DNA from: Bacteroidales bacterium
Lineage (GTDB): Bacteria > Bacteroidota > Bacteroidia > Bacteroidales > P3
NCBI GenBank assembly: GCA_017550405.1
Contig: JAFZPH010000028.1
Location: 1-39,925 of the forward strand
Length of the DNA: 39,925 bases
Direction: 5' to 3'
The translations under genes were made by a program, and so were the position numbers. Each line of letters opens with the position of its first letter. Position 1 is the first letter of the stretch. The notes under the pieces were generated by a model. The model saw nothing but the letters and a program-made list of their open reading frames with translations, was not told where the DNA came from and did no database searches. Below, in pieces: positions 34,542-39,925 of this stretch.

Positions 34542-34591
34542 GGCAGCAACACCTCCCCCACAGGCAAAAAACCACCGAGGTGTCTGCTGCC
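34542..34591 (+). terminator. strong hairpin between lipoprotein and sugar transferase genes, no U-tract
   Basis: GGCAGCA and ACACCTC (34542-34555) pair with GAGGTGT, one bulged C, and TGCTGCC (34577-34591), a 14-bp stem with a single bulge. It starts eight bases after the stop at 34533. There is no T-run after it, like the hairpins at 18837-18878 and 20150-20189. Confidence 0.5.
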
Positions 34592-34631
34592 ACTCCAACA
34601 AGTAAAACCCGTATAACATACTCTTGACTGC

Positions 34632-36068
34632 ATGAAAAACGCCCGATGGGTCACCGCCCGATACCTGATATTCGACTTCCTCAGCGCCGCCACGGCCTGG
34701 GCACTCCTCTTTCTGCTCCGCAAAGTGGTGTTCGAACACTTTGACATCAACCAACTCCCCTCCATTATCGCCGACGCCAACCTGTGGCGCGGCATCATAG
34801 CCGTTCCCCTAGGCTGGATAGCACTCTACGCGCTCCAAGGCTCCTACAAGAACGTGCTGCGCAAATCGCGTCTCAAAGAGCTGCAGCAAACAGCCATCGC
34901 CACCCTCATCGGCACCGTGGTGCTCTTCTTCGCCCTGCTGCTCGACGACTATGTCGACACCCGCAGCAACTACTACATCTCCCTCCTCTTCCTTGCAGGC
35001 GTCCACTTCGCCCTCACCTACGGGTGCCGACTGGTGCAGACCTCCGCCACCGTGCGCCGTGTCCACAGCCGCCAACTCGGATTCCCCACCCTCCTCATAG
35101 GCAGCCACAGCAAAGCCTACAGCACCTACCTCGACCTCGAAAACCAGGAACGCTACTCGGGCAACATCTTCGCCGGCTTCGTCGAAGTGGAGGGCAACGA
35201 CGCCCCGTCGGCCTGCGAAAGCCGCCTCGAAGCCGTCATGCCACGCCTCGGCACCACCGCCGACGTCCCCCGCCTCATCGCCGAACACAATATCGAAGAG
35301 GTCATCATCGCCGTCGAGGACACCGAGCACACCCGCATCCAGCAGATACTCCGCATGCTCGACGGTTGTGGCGAAGTCATCATCAAAATCACCCCCGACG
35401 CCCGCGACATCATCCTCGGCATGGTACGCGTCGACAGCATCTTCCACTCCCCCCTCATCACCATCAACACCCGCCTCATGGAGGAATGGCAATACAGCGT
35501 CAAGCGGCTCTTCGACATCGTCCTCTCCCTCTTCGCCCTCGTGCTCCTCAGCCCCGTCTTCCTCATCACTGCCATCATCGTCAAGTGTACCAGCCCCGGT
35601 CCCGTCTTCTTCGCCCAGCAACGCATAGGCTACCGCGGCAAACCTTTCACCATGCACAAATTCCGCAGCATGTATATCGACGCCGAAGCCTGCGGTCCCG
35701 CCCTCTCGCGCGACGACGACCCACGCATCACCCCCTTCGGCCGTTTCATGCGCAAAGTGCGCCTCGACGAGATTCCCCAGTTCTACAACGTTCTCAAAGG
35801 CACCATGTCTATCGTCGGCTACCGTCCCGAACGCCAGTTCTATATCGACCAGATTGTGAAACGCTGCCCTGAATACCTGCTGCTGCAGCGCATCAAACCC
35901 GGCATCACTTCATGGGGACAAGTCAAATACGGCTACGCCAGCACCGTGGACGAGATGTGCGAACGGCTCAAATACGACCTGCTCTACATGGAGAACATGT
36001 CCATCACCACCGACCTCAAGATACTTATCTATACCGTTTTCATCATACTCCAAGGCCGTGGCAAATAA
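34632..36068 (+). CDS. polyprenyl-phosphate sugar-1-phosphate transferase (exopolysaccharide initiation)
   Basis: An inner-membrane enzyme of 478 residues that transfers a sugar-1-phosphate to undecaprenyl phosphate, the first step of many surface polysaccharides. The N-terminal part has about four membrane spans; a CoA-binding-like middle domain follows (QLGFPTLLIGSHSKAYSTYL, IEEVIIAVEDTEHTRIQQIL). The C-terminal bacterial sugar transferase domain begins with a re-entrant helix near residue 292 (KRLFDIVLSLFALVLLSPVF) and carries SPGPVFFAQQRIGYRGK, KFRSM (343-347), VRLDEIPQFYNVLKG and the Y-R-P-E-R segment. The motifs are intact. The FKBP gene lies 66 bases downstream and may share the transcript. 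The upstream lipoprotein is separated by a hairpin. Confidence 0.95.
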   Translation: MKNARWVTARYLIFDFLSAATAWALLFLLRKVVFEHFDINQLPSIIADANLWRGIIAVPLGWIALYALQGSYKNVLRKSRLKELQQTAIATLIGTVVLFFALLLDDYVDTRSNYYISLLFLAGVHFALTYGCRLVQTSATVRRVHSRQLGFPTLLIGSHSKAYSTYLDLENQERYSGNIFAGFVEVEGNDAPSACESRLEAVMPRLGTTADVPRLIAEHNIEEVIIAVEDTEHTRIQQILRMLDGCGEVIIKITPDARDIILGMVRVDSIFHSPLITINTRLMEEWQYSVKRLFDIVLSLFALVLLSPVFLITAIIVKCTSPGPVFFAQQRIGYRGKPFTMHKFRSMYIDAEACGPALSRDDDPRITPFGRFMRKVRLDEIPQFYNVLKGTMSIVGYRPERQFYIDQIVKRCPEYLLLQRIKPGITSWGQVKYGYASTVDEMCERLKYDLLYMENMSITTDLKILIYTVFIILQGRGK

Positions 36069-36134
36069 GCCTGCGGCAACCGCACAACACGAAACAACAA
36101 CAAATATCAACAATACAAAACAACGACCCACAAA

Positions 36135-36839
36135 ATGAAAAAGACCCCATTCCTACTTCTTGCAGTAGCCACGGCATCCTTCAGCATCCTCTCGTGCCAG
36201 AGCAATACCGAGCGTGCCACCCTCAACAGCCAACGCGACACCCTGAGCTGGGCTATGGGCATGAGCCTTGCCGAAACAACCAAAAGCAATTTCTACGACT
36301 TCGACGAAGAGGTAGTCCTCAAAGCCTTCAAGAGTTTCCTCGCAGGCCGCGAACAGCCCATCTCGCAACAAGAATATGAAGATGCCTGCGCCTATATCGG
36401 ATTCCTTGCCGCCGCCGAAAGCCGCCGACAGGATCAGCAACAATCCACCGACAACGCCAAACGGCAGGAAGAAACCTTTGCCAAACTCCTCGCCCAGAAA
36501 CCCGATCTGAAGCAAGCCCCCCAAGGGTTCTACTACGAAGTGCTTCGCGAAGGCAAAGGTCCCAAAGCTACCGAGGGCAAGCGCATCGAGTTCGACTTCA
36601 AAGGCATCAACATGTTCACAGGCGAAGTCATCGAGCAGACCTACGGCAAACGAGGCTCGGTGGTGCATGTGCTGGGCAAGCCCATGTTCGAAGGCATATT
36701 CGAAGGCCTCCAATTGATGAATGCAGGTAGCCAGTTCCGTTTCTACTTCCCCTTCGAGAAAGTTGTCGGTGCTCGCGGCATCCCGCCATACACCCCCGTC
36801 ATCTACGAAGTCGAGCTGCACAATATCTACAACGACTAA
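36135..36839 (+). CDS. FKBP-type peptidyl-prolyl isomerase lipoprotein
   Basis: A protein of 234 residues with a lipoprotein signal (FLLLAVATASFSILSC) and the two-part layout of the FkpA/Mip type: a helical N-terminal dimerisation domain (TLSWAMGMSLAETT, then many Gln and Glu residues) and a C-terminal FKBP domain from about residue 130. FKBP features include FDFKGINMFTGEVIEQTYG, FEGIFEGLQLMNAGSQFRFY, IPPYTPVIYEVELHNI. It assists folding of exported proteins at the outer membrane or in the periplasm. It ends 63 bases before the strong terminator at 36902-36946. Confidence 0.93.
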   Translation: MKKTPFLLLAVATASFSILSCQSNTERATLNSQRDTLSWAMGMSLAETTKSNFYDFDEEVVLKAFKSFLAGREQPISQQEYEDACAYIGFLAAAESRRQDQQQSTDNAKRQEETFAKLLAQKPDLKQAPQGFYYEVLREGKGPKATEGKRIEFDFKGINMFTGEVIEQTYGKRGSVVHVLGKPMFEGIFEGLQLMNAGSQFRFYFPFEKVVGARGIPPYTPVIYEVELHNIYND

Positions 36840-36901
36840 CCCTCCACACCCCCTCTCCGCCACCTCACCATATAGGCGCAAGGGGAACAATACAAAAAGC
36901 A

Positions 36902-36946
36902 GATGGCTCCTCAGCCCATACGGACTGGCGAGCCATCCTTTTTTTT
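36902..36946 (+). terminator. Rho-independent terminator between convergent genes
   Basis: GATGGCTC (36902-36909) pairs perfectly with GAGCCATC (36930-36937), followed after one base by eight T (36939-36946). It ends the FKBP message; the T-run is on the plus strand, 29 bases before the end of the convergent gene at 36975. Confidence 0.85.
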
Positions 36947-36974
36947 CAATCGTCTTGTGGTATCACGCTTGCTG

Positions 36975-38057
36975 CTACTCTACCACCAGTTTCTTCACGG
37001 CGGTGCCTTGCACTGTCTCCACCTTCACCACATAGCAGCCTTGCGGCAGCCCCTCTGGCAATTCAGCTTTGTACTGCTCGCCTGCATAGTGCTTCTTCTG
37101 CACCACACGCCCGCTCATGTCGCACACCTCCAAACTGCGGATTGCCCGCTCCGACTGCACCACTGCATGTCCCCGCGTCGGGTTCGGCAGCACCTCCACA
37201 CCGTCTGCCTCTCGTTCGGCCTCGTCCACAGCACCGTTCCCCAAACGGATGATAGGGAAAATACTCGGATGACCCGCTGCTGTCAATCCTAACTCCTCCA
37301 CATCGGGAATAAAATTTGTATAATCATTCCAGTGAGTACAACCGGGCGTCCAATTCTGCACTCTTCCATGATAAACATTCAAATTGGTATACCCTGGCAC
37401 ACAAAATGTATGTCTACCCGAAGCGTCCACTATAGAGACTCCCGGGGTACACCCAATAATATCGCCGGGTGAAGAGGGGTTCAAATCACGAAATCCAACA
37501 AAAAAAGTCCCTTTCACTGTCACAGGGCTATCGAAATAGAATTCATACACGCCCGTCCTTACCCCTCCCGTGTCAGAGAAATGCATACCCTTGTCTGGAT
37601 ACTGCCCTTTACTTATCGTGAAGGCCTGGCGTTTCACCAGCCGCAACACCGTGTCACCCTCTGTCCCCTCATATATCATAGCCTCTAATTCTGCATCTAC
37701 CGGAAAGCCGTTATTATAGGGCCAAATAGCCATTTCTGCCTGAGAAAAGGAAACACCATAGAAGACGCCATCGCCATATACCCCAAAGCACGCTGCCAGC
37801 CCGTAAATCTTGCACGAGTCAACACGCGACGGGCTTGCAAAATTATATGGATGAAAGTGCAACCATATAGTATCTGTTGAAACTCTATAACTGTTTGATA
37901 CCATGAGCAAGTTATCAGAAAGAGGGTGATCCACATACCAATTCATGTAATTGGAATACGGGAAATATATATCCTCTATCTGCGCCTGTGCCTTCTGTCC
38001 ACCGTCACAAAGCAGCAACGCAATAAAACTTAACAATAAAGCAACTTTTGTCTTCAT
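36975..38057 (-). CDS. T9SS type A sorting-domain protein, relative of the protein at 253-1749
   Basis: A secreted protein of 360 residues with a signal peptide ending near residue 26 (GGQKAQAQ). The body resembles the N-terminal part of the protein at 253-1749: VYEFYFDSPVTVKGTFFVG here against LYEVMFEKPVVVEDTFVVAG there, and HPSIFPIIRLGNG against SPLIFPIIEPGFD. The C-terminal sorting domain runs from about residue 285 (VEVLPNPTRGHAVV, LEVCDMSGRVVQKKHY, ending TAVKKLVVE). The sorting part is GC-richer than the body. No promoter match was found in the 64-base gap to the upstream gene, so it may be co-transcribed with the gene at 38122. Function unknown. Confidence 0.85.
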   Translation of the reverse strand: MKTKVALLLSFIALLLCDGGQKAQAQIEDIYFPYSNYMNWYVDHPLSDNLLMVSNSYRVSTDTIWLHFHPYNFASPSRVDSCKIYGLAACFGVYGDGVFYGVSFSQAEMAIWPYNNGFPVDAELEAMIYEGTEGDTVLRLVKRQAFTISKGQYPDKGMHFSDTGGVRTGVYEFYFDSPVTVKGTFFVGFRDLNPSSPGDIIGCTPGVSIVDASGRHTFCVPGYTNLNVYHGRVQNWTPGCTHWNDYTNFIPDVEELGLTAAGHPSIFPIIRLGNGAVDEAEREADGVEVLPNPTRGHAVVQSERAIRSLEVCDMSGRVVQKKHYAGEQYKAELPEGLPQGCYVVKVETVQGTAVKKLVVE

Positions 38058-38121
38058 AATAGATTTATTTTAGAATTCAATATCAATTACTTATCAGACT
38101 AATAATACGCAATCTTTGCCA

Positions 38122-39552
38122 TCACTTGTCAGAAGGGGCCGTATTATCATGAACACAATTATAATAAGAAGCATCTTCTATATTCTTTGGAAAATTAACA
38201 AATTCCATGCTATAAGGGTAGACTATTCCAGACACATATGGACCCTCGGATCGCAGAGGACATTTGAAAAAGTCTGTAGTGTACGAACCCACACAATTAA
38301 CGGCATAATAGGGCATAGGTGTAGTATTGAAATCAAGAACCAACCAATTGCTATTTGCAGCCGCCACACAACTGCTCGTTGACAATGCTGCTAATGAATA
38401 GTAAGGCTTCTGCTCCCCATGAGGAGGTTCCACAATCACGCCAGCCGCATCTACCTGAAAAGAATTATCATGAAAATAGTATTGAGGCACATATAATGGA
38501 GCAGTCGAACAAGGATCTAGACGGATTATACCGCCACCCGATAGATATGGTAATGAGTCTATCATCATCAACGCCATACTGTCTTTCATAAATACCATGT
38601 CCCTCGGTGTGAAAAAAGAAACATCAACAGGGTAAAGCTGTTTACTCCATTGATTATACAACATCTGGGCACTGGACACATCAATGGTTGAGACCTGTGT
38701 CCCGATTCTTTTGTAAACAACAGAATAAATACTTGTATCATATTTGTAATGCTCAGCCACCACTATTCTGTCCTTATCAATGGCCGAAGCCCTTACCCCT
38801 CCTGCAAATGTATGCACACAATCATAAGAATAACGTATCTCAAAAGGAGGTAGGAATCCCGTCCAGGGTGTCCCAAAGGGAATTCGACGCATAGTCAGGT
38901 CCTTTACCCCACCAGATATCACGTTTCCAAGCGTACCAACGACAACGAAATAATTCTCCGTCGACACCACATCCCAAAACACATCATAATCATCACCAAA
39001 AAACAGACAGCCCGACGCCGCTCCGTAGTCATCAATATACAGCACCACGTCCGAGCAAGCCTCCCATAGATTATTTTGCATCTTAGTATTCCCAATGGCC
39101 ATCATCGATATAGTAGTCTTATCTGTGTTAACAACTATTCGATGCAGAATCTTTAACTTATAAGCAATATTGACATCTCTATGGAAATGGACCTGCAAAG
39201 GATAATGGAATAATTCTGAAATAACAAAATGCCCGAGAAGGGCCGATGTGTCACCCATATCAACCCCACAGAAATAAGCTATCCCATCTAATACATGAAA
39301 ATCCATCACCACCCAATTCTCAGGAAGCTGTACACACTTATAATTGGTAGTTGTAGCCGGATCTGTGTAAAGAAAAGAGGGTATATAGGCAAAATAATGA
39401 GAGAAATTATCTTCATAGTAGACTATATTGTTTTCGCGGATAATCCCCTTGCCTAAAGATGGAAACGAAGAATTAAGATAGAAACCAGTACTTTGTGCCG
39501 CTGCGCACTGCAGCCCCATCGCAAGAATGGTAAAAAGAATTGTTTTTTTCAT
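38122..39552 (-). CDS. secreted protein of unknown function
   Basis: A protein of 476 residues with a signal peptide (LFTILAMGLQCAAAQ). The mature part is rich in Tyr, Phe, Asp and Val, with repeated short beta-strands (for example WVVMDFHVLDGIAYFCGVDM, YFVVVGTLGNVISGG) that look propeller-like, but no family is recognised. I see no clear T9SS sorting domain: the C-terminus (YSMEFVNFPKNIEDASYYN) lacks the N-P and G-x-Y-x-V features. Codon use is AT-richer than elsewhere in the window. A well-spaced promoter is upstream at 39652-39680. Possibly an orphan secreted protein acquired by transfer. Confidence 0.75.
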   Translation of the reverse strand: MKKTILFTILAMGLQCAAAQSTGFYLNSSFPSLGKGIIRENNIVYYEDNFSHYFAYIPSFLYTDPATTTNYKCVQLPENWVVMDFHVLDGIAYFCGVDMGDTSALLGHFVISELFHYPLQVHFHRDVNIAYKLKILHRIVVNTDKTTISMMAIGNTKMQNNLWEACSDVVLYIDDYGAASGCLFFGDDYDVFWDVVSTENYFVVVGTLGNVISGGVKDLTMRRIPFGTPWTGFLPPFEIRYSYDCVHTFAGGVRASAIDKDRIVVAEHYKYDTSIYSVVYKRIGTQVSTIDVSSAQMLYNQWSKQLYPVDVSFFTPRDMVFMKDSMALMMIDSLPYLSGGGIIRLDPCSTAPLYVPQYYFHDNSFQVDAAGVIVEPPHGEQKPYYSLAALSTSSCVAAANSNWLVLDFNTTPMPYYAVNCVGSYTTDFFKCPLRSEGPYVSGIVYPYSMEFVNFPKNIEDASYYNCVHDNTAPSDK

Positions 39553-39651
39553 TATTGATAGTGTTTAAGTTAATATAATACCTTTATTTCACTCTGACAT
39601 TCAACATTATACATTGCATACACACTGCACTTTCGTTCATTAAATCCACTG

Positions 39652-39680
39652 CAAATATACACATTTTTTTCCAATCCAAA
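39652..39680 (-). promoter_or_regulatory. promoter of the secreted protein gene at 38122-39552
   Basis: On the minus strand TTTG (39677-39680), 17 bases, then TATATTTG (39652-39659) match the Bacteroidota promoter consensus. A start near 39645 gives a leader of about 93 bases. Confidence 0.55.
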
Positions 39681-39785
39681 CCGATTATTAGTGTTTCATC
39701 GGCCCGAATCTGACATTTTTTTCGGGGGAAAGTCAGGGGAAGCCAAGTCCCTGATTCATCGGTCTTTCTTTTCTATATATTTTAT

Positions 39786-39822
39786 CTATTATTTACCTGT
39801 ATTTTACCTATTATTTAGGTAA
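39786..39822. repeat. direct repeat and short palindrome in the AT-rich tail
   Basis: CTATTATTTA occurs at 39786-39795 and again at 39808-39817, a 22-base period. The second copy sits inside a palindrome, TTACCTA (39804-39810) with TAGGTAA (39816-39822) around a five-base loop. Such a layout could be a regulator-binding site or a remnant of an element end; nothing in the window decides between these. Confidence 0.5.
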
Positions 39823-39925
39823 GGCAAATAATAAGCAGCCGAAAGCCTGTCAAAACCGGATGCAAAATGCGGAGGTGGTATGACATAAACCCTAATGACC
39901 GATTTGGGATGGAAGAACAACGAGG

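Larger units (their letters stand above)
39553..39925. other. AT-rich non-coding right end of the window
   Basis: About 373 bases with no credible gene inside. It holds the promoter at 39652-39680 (minus), a six-base-pair hairpin (TCAGGG/CCCTGA at 39733-39754), the repeat region at 39786-39822, and a short open frame starting at ATG 39895 that runs off the edge after ten codons and cannot be judged. Confidence 0.6.

Overview
The window looks like a chromosomal segment of a Bacteroidota member, most likely an uncultured or less-studied member of the order Bacteroidales that has a type IX secretion system (T9SS). The evidence is: a complete Bacteroides aerotolerance (bat) operon; several secreted proteins ending in T9SS type A or type B sorting domains; repeated matches to the Bacteroidota promoter element TAnnTTTG, several with TTG or TTTG 17-19 bp upstream; and lipoproteins and a MauE/DoxX-type protein of Bacteroidota style. 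No rRNA, tRNA, CRISPR array or prophage was seen. The only mobile-element trace is the C-terminal end of an ISL3-type transposase at the left edge.

Layout. 1-1833: ISL3 transposase tail, then a T9SS type A cargo protein ending at a strong GC-rich terminator. 1854-6256 (minus): tyrosyl-tRNA synthetase and a 1014-residue T9SS cargo with propeller-like repeats, separated by a 13-bp-stem terminator. 6536-16780 (plus): a ten-gene run of MoxR ATPase, DUF58 protein, a membrane protein, BatA, BatB, BatC, BatD and BatE, extended by a WG-repeat protein and an RseC-like redox protein. 16781-17106: an intergenic region with a nested inverted repeat containing three 11-bp tandem units. 17107-20086 (plus): a caspase-fold protein whose catalytic cysteine position is serine, a small phage-type protein and a secreted protein of unknown function. 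20242-23331 (plus): FtsK and an O-methyltransferase. 23369-25049 (minus): a four-gene operon of three mutually similar small Cys-rich lipoproteins and a MauE-thioredoxin fusion. 25249-29463 (minus): a T9SS type B cargo and a polysaccharide flippase. 29676-32487 (plus): a GH20-family lipoprotein without its catalytic Asp-Glu pair, and an EamA transporter. 32499-33532 (minus): a metallophosphoesterase and a stand-alone HATPase. 33586-36839 (plus): a lipoprotein, an undecaprenyl-phosphate sugar transferase and an FKBP isomerase lipoprotein. 36975-39552 (minus): a T9SS cargo similar to the one at the left end, and an unrecognised secreted protein. An AT-rich, repeat-bearing, apparently non-coding stretch closes the window.

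How the genes fit together. The window is dominated by envelope biology. The bat operon is expected to form a membrane complex of VWA and TPR proteins driven by the MoxR ATPase. RseC at its end and the MauE-thioredoxin operon both point to thiol redox chemistry in the envelope. The flippase and sugar transferase belong to surface polysaccharide synthesis; T9SS cargo is often anchored to such glycans in relatives, but linking them here is inference.

The best candidates for something undescribed are: (1) the operon of three CRC-motif lipoproteins with a MauE-thioredoxin partner; (2) the GH20 pseudoenzyme that carries two CxxC pairs at its former active site; (3) the OmpA-like/caspase protein with a Cys-to-Ser change. 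All calls come from reading the sequence; no database search was run.
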